Of a stretch of 40,662 nt of DNA, positions 1 through 6,808 are shown one piece after another. The DNA lies in the NCBI GenBank assembly GCA_021299835.1, contig JAJTER010000030.1, positions 1 to 40,662 of the forward strand, written 5' to 3'. The notes under the pieces are model-generated. The model was not told the origin of the DNA. It worked only from the letters and a program-made list of their open reading frames with translations, and did no database searches. Source of the DNA: Saprospiraceae bacterium (GTDB lineage Bacteria > Bacteroidota > Bacteroidia > Chitinophagales > Saprospiraceae). A program made the position numbers and the translations under genes. Each line of letters begins with the position of its first letter. Within the stretch, counting starts at the first letter, position 1.

Positions 1-195
1 AAGACCCAAAAGATAACCTAAACCAGGATGTATTCCCGCTTTTTTAATCTTTCGGTTTGTCAATACCAACAACAAGTTAAAATAATTTTTCATTTTATGT
101 AGAACAGTATTTTTATCAAGGTTTTCTCTTAAAAAATTATCCTTTTGGAGAAAAAACCTGTCGTAAATGTACACATTTGGGTGAAAAATTCCTGT
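1..195 (-). CDS. Unidentified partial reading frame at the left edge
   Basis: On the minus strand a frame stays open from just after a TAA at 196-198 to the window edge, about 65 codons, with no ATG before the internal HKMKN. Its last residues read AGIHPGLGYLLGL. This loosely resembles the AGLxPxLGxLH stretch near the C-terminal end of Cas1, but the upstream residues do not look like Cas1 and no CRISPR repeats are nearby. It may be the 3' part of a gene continuing outside the window, or chance. Function not assigned. Confidence 0.2.
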
Positions 196-198
196 TTA

Positions 199-432
199 AA
201 AGAAATCTCCATCATGTTGGCTGCTCAACTTTATAATTTGGGGAAAATGTCATAAAAATAGGAAGAGAGCTGATTGCAAGTCAGGGTTTCGCAAAATACA
301 AAAAGAGATATGTGCCAGTTGTTTAAAGCAATGGGGGCAGGCTTATCCATCAAAATGGACGAAGAACCCTATAACACCGGAATATGAAAGTAAGTACAGC
401 AATAAAAAGCATGTTTATTTGTTTTTAATTGC
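199..432. other. Intergenic stretch without a recognisable gene
   Basis: No convincing frame or RNA was seen on either strand. Short open stretches on the plus strand are broken by several stops. Because the next genes are normally linked to type I restriction loci, this could be degraded sequence of such a locus, but no hsdM or hsdS residues could be recognised. Confidence 0.4.
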
Positions 433-440
433 TATATTTG
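433..440 (+). promoter_or_regulatory. Putative Bacteroidota -7 element for rloAB
   Basis: TATATTTG matches the Bacteroidota -7 consensus TAnnTTTG and lies 28 bases before the chosen ATG at 468. No TTTG -33 element is seen at the usual distance; the nearest, at 418-421, is too close. Prediction only. Confidence 0.3.
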
Positions 441-467
441 CAATATAATTTCAAAAAAAGGACTAAA

Positions 468-1730
468 ATGATAATAGAAATTCATTTAAGCAATTTTTAC
501 TCCATAAAAGAGGAAGTTGTTTTAGATCTGAAAGCGGGAAATAGTAAAACTCAAAAATCACAAGATTTGAGTCATAATGTCTTTGATTTTGAAGATACTC
601 AACTATTAAAATCAGTGGCCTTGTATGGTGCCAACGCCTCTGGCAAAAGTAATATCATCAAAGCCATACAATTTTGCGTGAGAATGATTTTAAATTCGCA
701 CAACCATAACGAGAATGTTATTTTTAATTTCAAACCTTTTAAATTTCAGGGCTTTGAAAAAAAACCAAGTACTTTTAAAATACTTTTTGCAATCAAAAAA
801 ATAGAGTATGAATACAGTTTTTCGCTGAATCAAACAGAAATCATTACAGAGGAATTGCATTATTACCCGAACGGACGAAGAGCTAAAGTATTTACAAGGA
901 ATGAAACCTTGAGTAATGAAAAAAGTAAAATCTATTCCTTTTCTTCAGCAATAAAAAAGCCCGTGGATGTGGCCGATAACACCTCTAAGAAAACACTTTA
1001 TATTTCGCGTGCCAGCCAAATGGACAGAGAATTAGCAAAAGACATTTTCCGCTTTTTCAGCGAATCGTTTTTTTTAGGGTATATTGGCTTTGATAACCTT
1101 GCCGTAGAAAAATTGTTTGATGAAAACAAAAATCAAGTTTTAAAAGCACTGCAAATTGCAGATAGCGACATTATTGATATTAAAATCAAAAATGAACTAA
1201 AACCGGCAAAAAATCTCAATGCCGATTTTGTCAACAATACTGCATCCATAAAGGATGAAATGCAGCCCCATTTAATAATTACCTCTTTTCACAAATCAAA
1301 CCCCAAAGTAGCATTTGATTTTACTGCCGAAGAATCAGCTGGTACGAAGGCGCTATTTGTGTTTATGCTAACAATTTTAGATGTAATCAAAAACAATAAA
1401 ATGCTGTTAGTTGACGAAATTGAAATGAGCTTGCACACAAAAATTGTCGAATACATTATCGAGTTGTTCAATGCCAGCCAATCCGCACAACTGATTTACT
1501 CTACACACAACACCAATCTTTTGAATTTGGATAAATTACGAAAGGATCAAATTTATTTCGTAAACAAAAAAGAAGATGGTGCTACTGACCTTTATTCTTT
1601 ATTTGATTACAAAGACTTTAGAGATACTATGGATGTTGAAAAAGCCTATTTGCAGGGCCGTTTCGATGCCATCCCGTATATAAACGACTCCTTTGAGAAT
1701 TTAAAAAGTTTATTGAATGAGTCGAAATAA
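468..1730 (+). CDS. rloA: RloA-like AAA ATPase (abortive-infection / restriction-linked)
   Basis: Predicted 420-aa ABC/SMC-like AAA ATPase of the RloA/AbiLi group. The ATG at 468 is preferred over an in-frame start 13 codons upstream: it is preceded by an AAAGGA-like ribosome site and begins with MIIEIHLSNFYSIKEE, the usual N-terminus of these ATPases. Walker A GANASGKS is at residues 54-61, a signature-like ESAGTKALF follows mid-protein, Walker B LLVDEIE has Asp316-Glu317, and a switch His347 sits in STHNT. The stop overlaps the RloB-like gene by 14 bases, so the two are translationally coupled. Family members act with a TOPRIM or RloB nuclease in phage defence; that role here is inferred. 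The frame appears intact. Confidence 0.85.
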   Translation: MIIEIHLSNFYSIKEEVVLDLKAGNSKTQKSQDLSHNVFDFEDTQLLKSVALYGANASGKSNIIKAIQFCVRMILNSHNHNENVIFNFKPFKFQGFEKKPSTFKILFAIKKIEYEYSFSLNQTEIITEELHYYPNGRRAKVFTRNETLSNEKSKIYSFSSAIKKPVDVADNTSKKTLYISRASQMDRELAKDIFRFFSESFFLGYIGFDNLAVEKLFDENKNQVLKALQIADSDIIDIKIKNELKPAKNLNADFVNNTASIKDEMQPHLIITSFHKSNPKVAFDFTAEESAGTKALFVFMLTILDVIKNNKMLLVDEIEMSLHTKIVEYIIELFNASQSAQLIYSTHNTNLLNLDKLRKDQIYFVNKKEDGATDLYSLFDYKDFRDTMDVEKAYLQGRFDAIPYINDSFENLKSLLNESK

Positions 1731-2280
1731 AAGAATACCAAAAGGGAAGGTCATAAATCCTACTTTTTATGTTTTTTGCGAGGGCGAAACAGAAGAAGCA
1801 TACATTAATTATTTGCGTTCAAAATACAGGCTTCCTATTTTGATTGATGCAAAAATAGCAGGCAACCGAATTACCGGTAAATACATTCAAAACTACAAAA
1901 AAGACAAAGCTAATCACCCCAAAGACATAACTTATTTAGTTTATGATATAGATGTGACGGAAATGTTAAGGAAATTACAAGCTATCAAAAATACTATACT
2001 ATTAAGCTCCAATCCTTGTTTTGAACTTTGGTATTTGTTGCATGTTCAAGAACAAACAGCAGAAATCACAAGCAAGGAATGCATTCAAAAATTAAAACAG
2101 CAATTTCCAAATTATGGCAAAGGTCTGTTTAATAATGATTTGAAAAATAAAATTGAAAAGGGTCAAAGTAAAGCTGTGAATATAGCTTCAAAATTACAAG
2201 AGTTTAAAAATCCTTCTTCGCAAATGTTTGTATTTATTAATGAAATAGAAAAAGTTAAAAAACAAAACAACAAACTATGA
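1717..2280 (+). CDS. rloB: RloB-like protein (TOPRIM-type putative effector)
   Basis: 187-aa RloB-family protein. Near the N-terminus FCEGETEE (Glu22, Glu24, Glu26) and later VYDID (Asp77, Asp79) match the acidic motifs expected of a TOPRIM-like metal site. SNPCFELWYLLH is a hallmark stretch of the family. It overlaps the ATPase gene by 14 bases, and its TGA lies inside the ATG of the hsdR remnant that follows (ATGA at 2277-2280). The pairing matches RloA-RloB and AbiL operons, in which the ATPase is thought to control a toxic nuclease. The nuclease activity is inferred from fold class, not visible directly. Confidence 0.8.
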   Translation: MSRNKRIPKGKVINPTFYVFCEGETEEAYINYLRSKYRLPILIDAKIAGNRITGKYIQNYKKDKANHPKDITYLVYDIDVTEMLRKLQAIKNTILLSSNPCFELWYLLHVQEQTAEITSKECIQKLKQQFPNYGKGLFNNDLKNKIEKGQSKAVNIASKLQEFKNPSSQMFVFINEIEKVKKQNNKL

Positions 2281-2415
2281 GTTACGAATACTCAGAAGAT
2301 AATTTGATAGAACAAACAGCGATTGGCATACGACAAAGAGGGCTTTGGCGAAGGAAGCACTTTGGGCAGACTGAATATAAAAGAGTCCAATCCTGGCTTG
2401 CCCGAACTTAGTTAA
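2277..2415 (+). pseudogene. N-terminal remnant of type I restriction subunit HsdR
   Basis: The frame from the ATG at 2277 reads MSYEYSEDNLIEQTAI, a typical HsdR start. In another frame the DNA continues as AYDKEGFGEGSTLGR, matching the next conserved HsdR segment (compare YxxExFGxxSLLGR), and stops at 2413-2415. The bases between the two segments are missing and the whole catalytic and helicase body is absent. The remnant overlaps the end of the RloB gene by ATGA, showing that RloAB once sat directly before hsdR, as in the restriction-linked rlo loci from which the family is named. Non-functional. Confidence 0.7.
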
Positions 2416-2461
2416 AGTCAAGCTTATGAAATACTGATGGAAGAAAACATAACCAAGTCAA

Positions 2462-2506
2462 TGGCTGGATAATCCGGTGGTCAATTTGAACCGGATTATC
2501 CAGCCA
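2462..2506. repeat. Perfect 16-bp inverted repeat, possibly an IS21-family end
   Basis: Arms at 2462-2477 and 2491-2506 are exact reverse complements (TGGCTGGATAATCCGG and CCGGATTATCCAGCCA) with a 13-base loop, GGTCAATTTGAA in its middle. It is followed by GGTGGTTCTCCCTCC. GGTCAATTTGAACCGG-like and CTCCATTTTGG-like stretches resemble ends of IS21-family elements in Bacteroidota. No transposase frame is present, so this would be a solo end. It marks the point where the hsdR locus is lost. Confidence 0.4.
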
Positions 2507-2664
2507 GTTTGGTGGTTCTCCCTCCATTTTGGTGATTACATTTATTTTAAGCTCACATTCTTGTCAATCACAACCTTTTCAATATAGTTTCCGTTTAATA
2601 TTTGATCTGAATATGCAAGGAATGACCAAAAGACTACATTGAATAACAAATAAAAATATAAAAG

Positions 2665-3144
2665 ATGAAAAAATACATTTCAATAATGGCTTGCCTCACA
2701 GTTTTCACGTTGACATCTTGTGAGAAAGACGACAATTTAGAACTTTCAACATCGGACTACATTATTTTCGGACATTTCTATGGAAAATGTGTGGGAGAAC
2801 AATGCATTGAAATTTTTAGGTTGGAGAATGAAAAACTATTTGAAGACACCAAAGACCAATATCCGAATTCAGGCGAATTTTATGGAGGAATTTGGGTTCA
2901 ACTATCGCAACAAAAATTCAATGACACAAAAGACTTGACAAAATACTTTCCGACAGATTTACTTAATGAAACAGAAAAAGTAATTGGGCAACCAGACGCG
3001 GGAGATTGGGGTGGACTTTATGTAGAGTATAATATTAATGGGATAAGAAAATTTTGGTTATTAGACCAAAAGAAAAGTAATGTTCCGACAAAATATCATA
3101 ACTTACATGACAAGATAAATGAAAAAATTGAACAACTACAATAG
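2665..3144 (+). CDS. Hypothetical lipoprotein
   Basis: 159-aa protein with a signal peptide ending in a lipobox (LTSC, Cys19), then an acidic EKDDNLEL stretch typical of exported Bacteroidota lipoproteins. The body includes DYIIFGHFYGKCVGEQCIEIF, with a CxxxxC pair that may bind metal or form a disulfide, and a DAGDWGGLYVEYN segment. I recognise it as one of many short conserved hypothetical lipoproteins but cannot name a function. It stands alone between restriction-locus debris and toxin-antitoxin genes, so it is probably an accessory cassette. The frame is intact. Confidence 0.65.
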   Translation: MKKYISIMACLTVFTLTSCEKDDNLELSTSDYIIFGHFYGKCVGEQCIEIFRLENEKLFEDTKDQYPNSGEFYGGIWVQLSQQKFNDTKDLTKYFPTDLLNETEKVIGQPDAGDWGGLYVEYNINGIRKFWLLDQKKSNVPTKYHNLHDKINEKIEQLQ

Positions 3145-3200
3145 ATAATTAAGACAACAGTATCCGTGCGCCCGAACCGAAATAGAAAAATGAAAAGAAA

Positions 3201-3380
3201 ATGACACTAAAAGAAGCTGTATTAAAAAATTTAGAAGACATGAACGACATCACCAATTATTTGGCGGTACTTAGTCATATAAACGACAAAAACTATTACA
3301 CCTTTGGCGGTGCAATGAAACGATCCTTCGCTAATACATATCAAAATGAGTGGATATGCAAAAGAATGTTTCGGATATAA
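3201..3380 (+). pseudogene. HARE-HTH domain fragment
   Basis: The frame from the ATG at 3201 (MTLKEAVLKNLEDMN, then TNYLAVLSHINDKNYYTFG) matches the start of HARE-HTH (HB1/ASXL) domains that front bacterial restriction endonucleases and RNA polymerase delta. The similarity ends after about 38 residues and the frame stops at 3378-3380 after 59 codons. The nuclease part is missing. The fragment is best seen as another dead restriction gene. Confidence 0.45.
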
Positions 3381-3414
3381 GCTAGTTAGCGACAAGCACC
3401 AATTAACATCGTCA

Positions 3415-3422
3415 TACATTTG
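3415..3422 (+). promoter_or_regulatory. Putative -7 element for the RHH-PIN operon
   Basis: TACATTTG fits the TAnnTTTG consensus and lies 48 bases before the antitoxin start. No clear -33 TTTG was found at the expected spacing. Confidence 0.3.
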
Positions 3423-3469
3423 GTTATTTCAAATTTATCACGTATTTTTTAATTTTAAATCACACGTGT

Positions 3470-3718
3470 ATGACAACGAAACTCACTCTTACTGTAAATA
3501 AAGACATAATTGAATCAGCAAAAGTATATGCAAAGCAAAACGGAAGGAGTTTGTCTGCTTTAATTGAGAACTATTTGAAGGCTCTAGTACAGAAAGAAAA
3601 TACTGAAGAGGATTTCTCGCCGAAAGTCAAAGAATTAATGGGTTCTATAAAGCTTCCAAAAGATTTTGACTACAAGAAGGAATTAACAGAAGCTTTTTCT
3701 AAAAAATATTCCAAATGA
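3470..3718 (+). CDS. Antitoxin, DUF6364-like ribbon-helix-helix protein
   Basis: 82-aa antitoxin. The N-terminal MTTKLTLTVNKDIIESAKVYAKQ, then GRSLSALIENYLKAL, is a classic ribbon-helix-helix DNA-binding fold of the DUF6364 type. The acidic/basic C-terminal tail (SPKVKELMGSIKLP...) is the usual toxin-binding segment. The stop overlaps the toxin start by ATGA (3715-3718), giving translational coupling. Such antitoxins normally repress their own operon as dimers, probably through the short promoter region just upstream. Intact. Confidence 0.8.
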   Translation: MTTKLTLTVNKDIIESAKVYAKQNGRSLSALIENYLKALVQKENTEEDFSPKVKELMGSIKLPKDFDYKKELTEAFSKKYSK

Positions 3719-4143
3719 TTAATTTCTTTTTGGATACGAATATTGTTATTGACTTCTTGACAGATCGTAAACCATTTTCTTCCTTAGTGGGAAAACTCTT
3801 TGACTATTTAGAAAAAGGCGAAGTAAAATTATATTTATCTGCTGTCTCGTATAGTAATATTTACTATGTTGTCAGGAAAGTAAGTTCGCATAAAGAAACT
3901 ATTAAAATATTGAGTAGATTGGAAGAAATGACTGAAATTATTGATACAACATCAAGCACAATAAAGAATGCTATAGATTCAGAATTCAAAGATTTTGAAG
4001 ATGCACTGCAATATTACAGCGCCAAATTCAATACGAATATTAACGGAATAGTAACTCGAAATGGTGGAGATTTTAAGCATAGTACAATTTCGATATTAAC
4101 TCCGGAAGAAGCAATTAGATTTATGGAAAGTGCCAGCCGGTAA
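3715..4143 (+). CDS. PIN-domain toxin (VapC-like ribonuclease)
   Basis: 142-aa PIN domain protein. Asp7 in FFLDTNIVIDFL, the acidic DFEDALQ group (Asp93, Glu95, Asp96) and TRNGGDF (Asp119) form the expected metal-binding set. PIN toxins cleave RNA, often tRNA or rRNA sites, until bound by the cognate antitoxin encoded immediately upstream with ATGA overlap. The last codons lie within a GCCAGCCGGTAACAGC motif that recurs in variant form at other module ends in this window, so the gene may end at a cassette junction. Intact. Confidence 0.85.
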   Translation: MINFFLDTNIVIDFLTDRKPFSSLVGKLFDYLEKGEVKLYLSAVSYSNIYYVVRKVSSHKETIKILSRLEEMTEIIDTTSSTIKNAIDSEFKDFEDALQYYSAKFNTNINGIVTRNGGDFKHSTISILTPEEAIRFMESASR

Positions 4144-4147
4144 CAGC
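4132..4147. repeat. Candidate cassette-boundary motif 1
   Basis: GCCAGCCGGTAACAGC spans the last codons of the PIN toxin and the following bases. Related strings occur at 4611-4625 and 16568-16583, each at the edge of a small gene module. Recombination function is a hypothesis. Confidence 0.3.
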
Positions 4148-4221
4148 ACATGTTTTAAAATCCGGATTAAATTGGACAGACGGATACAAATATTCGATGA
4201 CTACCAAATACGTGTAAAAAA

Positions 4222-4467
4222 GATGCTTCGGAATTAGCCGATAAGTATATTGAAGCGAAAGTTGAAGGAAAAACAAGTAAGGCAGATTGTCAACATATTG
4301 CCATTGCAACAGTTTGTCATGCTGATGTTTTAGTTAGTTGGAATTTTAAACATATTGTTAATTTAGATCTAATCAGAGGCTATAATGGAATTAATTTTCA
4401 AAATGGTCATCAAATGATTGAAATAAGAACGCCAAAAGAAATTTTTAATTATGGAAACGAAGAATAA
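4222..4467 (+). pseudogene. C-terminal remnant of a second PIN-domain toxin
   Basis: An open frame without a start codon reads ASELADKYIEAKVEGKTSKADCQHIAIA, then VLVSWNFKHIVNL and MIEIRTPKEIFNYGNEE, ending at 4465-4467. These are the conserved C-terminal blocks of a Bacteroidota PIN-domain family (DCxHIAxAT and SWNFKHIVN). The N-terminal third, with the first catalytic Asp, is absent. It is close kin to the minus-strand gene at 20281-20643, which is truncated similarly. Its end overlaps the next small gene by 17 bases. Probably inactive. Confidence 0.75.
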
Positions 4468-4606
4468 AAAAGACACAAAAACATTTGATTCTATTAAGGT
4501 TATGCGTCAAATTCGAGATAAATTAAGTCTCGAAATTATGAATATGAGTTTTGAAAAAGAGCGAGCCTATTTATTTAAGTTGCTATCAAAAGGAAATAAA
4601 AAGTAA
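4451..4606 (+). CDS. Small partner of the PIN-family toxin (putative antitoxin)
   Basis: 51-aa protein METKNKKDTKTFDSIKVMRQ and onward, too short for usual gene calling. Its start lies inside the end of the PIN remnant (17-base overlap). The same arrangement and a homologous protein (METTKKEKQFDAVKMMRDIR...) occur at 20130-20294. Conservation of the pair at two loci supports a real gene. It contains a conserved MRxIRDKxSxE helix and an Mx(S/T)F(E/D)E segment. A toxin-first order with a tiny downstream partner would be unusual but known; the antitoxin role is inferred. Confidence 0.6.
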   Translation: METKNKKDTKTFDSIKVMRQIRDKLSLEIMNMSFEKERAYLFKLLSKGNKK

Positions 4607-4610
4607 AGCA

Positions 4611-4625
4611 GCCAGTGCTAACAGC
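4611..4625. repeat. Candidate cassette-boundary motif 2
   Basis: GCCAGTGCTAACAGC starts 5 bases after the stop of the small PIN partner and resembles the motif at 4132-4147 (one gap and a few substitutions). Confidence 0.3.
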
Positions 4626-4678
4626 GTTATAAGCCATTTTAAAGCCAAAGAAAACAAACGTTTGACCTAAATAATTTG

Positions 4679-4686
4679 TAAATTTG
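4679..4686 (+). promoter_or_regulatory. Putative promoter of the antitoxin-Fic operon
   Basis: TAAATTTG matches the -7 consensus TAnnTTTG. A TTTG at 4661-4664 may serve as the -33 element, though the 14-base gap is shorter than usual. The element lies 24 bases before the antitoxin ATG. Confidence 0.4.
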
Positions 4687-4709
4687 GAAAAGATTTAAGA
4701 CTGAAAAAT

Positions 4710-4931
4710 ATGTTTAACACAATAGAAATAGACAGAAGCAACCTGACGATTATGGGAGTTAAGTTTTCGGACTTGAAAACCTTAGAAAGCACAGCAAACG
4801 CCCTGGGGAGTAATATGTTTGAAGGATTTAAACCCACACCAAAAGGTATTGAAATTATTAGGGACTATGTGACTGGAAAAATATCACTAGCAGAACTAGT
4901 GGCATTTGCCAAACAAAAAGCCTATGTCTAA
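4710..4931 (+). CDS. Fic-inhibiting antitoxin
   Basis: 73-aa antitoxin. SNMFEG at residues 34-39 matches the Fic inhibitory-helix motif (S/T)xxxE(G/N): Glu38 is expected to reach into the Fic active site and block productive ATP binding. The C-terminal part (ISLAELVAFAKQKAY) is a short helix like those in VbhA-type antitoxins. The Fic gene starts within its last codons (ATG 4924, stop 4929-4931), an 8-base overlap. This is the class I arrangement, with the inhibitor on a separate protein. Intact. Confidence 0.8.
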   Translation: MFNTIEIDRSNLTIMGVKFSDLKTLESTANALGSNMFEGFKPTPKGIEIIRDYVTGKISLAELVAFAKQKAYV

Positions 4932-5547
4932 TTTCTACAAATACATAGACCCTGACTTCACCTACACTGACCCGAAAACAGGACTTTTACGAAATTTACT
5001 AGACATAACCGACCCCGATGTATTACTCTTTGTTGAGAGCGGTGCAGTAACAAAACGACTTCAAGAACTTTACGAAAACCCAATGAAAATAAAGGGTATT
5101 GACAGCCTTTTTGAAATTCACAGACATTTATTTCAAGACATTTACGTCTGGGCAGGCAAAAAGAGGACAGTTGAAATTAGCAAAGATGGTAAGCAGTTCT
5201 TCCCTACTTCGCACTTTGACAACGCTTTCAGATACATTGACCAAATAATTGCTGAGTTTACGAAAATTCCGATAGACAACAAAAAACTCTTTGCCGAGAA
5301 ATTGTCAGAAATTTTAGATAACGTCAATTATTTACACCCATTCAGAGAAGGAAACGGACGAACACAAAGGGAGTTTTTAAGGGGGTTGGCGTTAGAAAAA
5401 GGATTGACACTTAATCTCAATCCACCAGACAATAAAAATTTTTACGAACGATATATGAAAGGAACAATTGAAAGCGACGTGAAGACTTTGACAGAATTGA
5501 TTTTTGAACTAATTGACACGAATGACAAACAGAAAAACGTCCTATAA
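4924..5547 (+). CDS. fic: Fic-domain toxin (AMP-transferase)
   Basis: 207-aa Fic protein, starting at the ATG at 4924 rather than six codons earlier because it is coupled to the antitoxin stop. The catalytic loop HPFREGNGRTQR (residues 138-149) is a complete HPFx(D/E)GNGRxxR motif with catalytic His138. The flap region KDGKQFFPTSHF lies upstream, and the protein lacks its own inhibitory helix. Such enzymes AMPylate targets (for example topoisomerase subunits in VbhT/FicT) and arrest growth. Together with the upstream antitoxin it forms a complete class I Fic toxin-antitoxin pair. Confidence 0.9.
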   Translation: MSNFYKYIDPDFTYTDPKTGLLRNLLDITDPDVLLFVESGAVTKRLQELYENPMKIKGIDSLFEIHRHLFQDIYVWAGKKRTVEISKDGKQFFPTSHFDNAFRYIDQIIAEFTKIPIDNKKLFAEKLSEILDNVNYLHPFREGNGRTQREFLRGLALEKGLTLNLNPPDNKNFYERYMKGTIESDVKTLTELIFELIDTNDKQKNVL

Positions 5548-5718
5548 AAAATCGGGAAAGTAATATACCCTGGTTATATACTAGAGCAAAATAATTAGGA
5601 CAAGTACTTTTGTCGCGGGAAAATGGTTTAACTGAAGCTACATTAAAAATACTTTCATTTTTGACCCTATTTGGCATAACTATTTTTGTTATGGCGAACC
5701 AAGTGTTTAAATATAGCT

Positions 5719-5726
5719 TAACTTTG
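5719..5726 (+). promoter_or_regulatory. Putative -7 element for the small membrane protein gene
   Basis: TAACTTTG matches TAnnTTTG and lies 65 bases before the ATG at 5791. The rest of the 5548-5790 gap shows no gene beyond short chance frames. Confidence 0.3.
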
Positions 5727-5790
5727 CGTAGTTTCCTAAAGGAATATAAATTATAATGTATGAAAACAGTCATTTTATAATACCAAACCT

Positions 5791-6039
5791 ATGAAATTTG
5801 GATTTCGAATTCCCTCTTTAACGAAAAGAATCGCTGCCCGCACTTCCATAAAGCGAATTATCAGGCATAACCTCGGATTTAAAGCACCGAAGGGTTTAGG
5901 CATTTTAACTGATCCGGAGAAAGCCATTTACAATAAAGTGTATAATAAAACGAGTAAAGGATGTCTGGTTATATTTGTTTGCTTCATTGGATCCCAAAGT
6001 ATTATGGCCTATTTTGTATGGAAAATGCTGATGGGTTAA
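5791..6039 (+). CDS. Small basic membrane-associated hypothetical protein
   Basis: 82-aa protein. The N-terminal half is strongly basic (IPSLTKRIAARTSIKRIIRHNLGFKAPKG, then LTDPEKAIYNKVYNKTS), resembling short conserved hypotheticals in Bacteroidota and other bacteria. The C-terminal GCLVIFVCFIGSQSIMAYFVW is a likely single transmembrane segment. Nothing shows a catalytic site. It lies between the Fic pair and a methyltransferase fragment, both accessory, but has no obvious partner. Function unknown. Confidence 0.55.
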   Translation: MKFGFRIPSLTKRIAARTSIKRIIRHNLGFKAPKGLGILTDPEKAIYNKVYNKTSKGCLVIFVCFIGSQSIMAYFVWKMLMG

Positions 6040-6184
6040 TACCCTACTCATGCATGTAAAACGGACAGACAATGGCTTTTAAAAAGGTAGTACCAATGAT
6101 ACCAAAATTTTTAACCCGTTTTCAGCCATTTTCATTTAACTTCGTTAAATTACCATCTAAATCAAATGATTAAATGATTTGTCC

Positions 6185-6808
6185 ATGTCCGGAATGAATG
6201 AAAAAAAACAGGTAAAATCAAAAAAGCGGGTAGCTGACCATGGAGAAGTATTTACCAACGAAAGGGAGGTAAACGCTATGCTCGATTTGGTGAAGCATGA
6301 AACGGAACGCATTGACTCCCGATTTCTTGAACCCGCTTGTGGCAATGGTAACTTTTTAGCCGAAGTCCTGCGAAGGAAACTCAAGGTGGTTGATCAGCGA
6401 TATGGCAATAACCAAATGGATTGGGAACGATATGCCGTGATAGGCGTTTCCAGTATTTACGGGGTAGATATTCTGGAAGATAATGCGAAGGAATGTAGAG
6501 AGCGTCTCTATACTATATTTGACGATTTTTATACCGCGCTTTTTATGGACAAATGCAAAGAAGAATGCAGGCGAAGCATTCGATTCCTGTTTGATAGAAA
6601 TATACTTTGGGGCGATGCCTTAGACTTTACCAACAAAGATGATTACAGAATAAACTTAATTAAAGGCAAAACTTTTTCTGGCTACCATATTTTAGCTTAT
6701 TTTTATGTGAGTTGGTCATTAGCAATTCCCGAATTGGTATCTCAAATAAACTTGCCTTATGAAACAGAATTTAAAATGGCATTGGCCATGCATAAACCGA
6801 ATAAGTAA
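6185..6808 (+). pseudogene. Truncated adenine DNA methyltransferase fused to an unrelated tail
   Basis: The frame from the ATG at 6185 has the SAM-binding motif I FLEPACGNGNF (residues 48-58) and GVDILEDNAKECRERL (the adenosine-contacting acidic segment), then NILWGDALDFTNKDD. The catalytic (N/D)PP(Y/F) motif and the target-recognition part are absent. From about 6640 the residues (GYHILAYFYVSWSLAIPELV...) no longer look like a methyltransferase and may be the end of another gene. The stop overlaps the MazG-like gene (TAATG at 6806-6810). An inverted, more degraded copy of this gene lies at 18566-18694. It would originally have protected DNA for the helicase/nuclease genes at 10.5-15.5 kb; it cannot methylate now. 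Confidence 0.7.

Noticed and set aside
5417-5773. 118-codon minus-strand frame over the Fic gene end
   Set aside because: Overlaps a well-supported Fic gene on the other strand and has no protein-like features.
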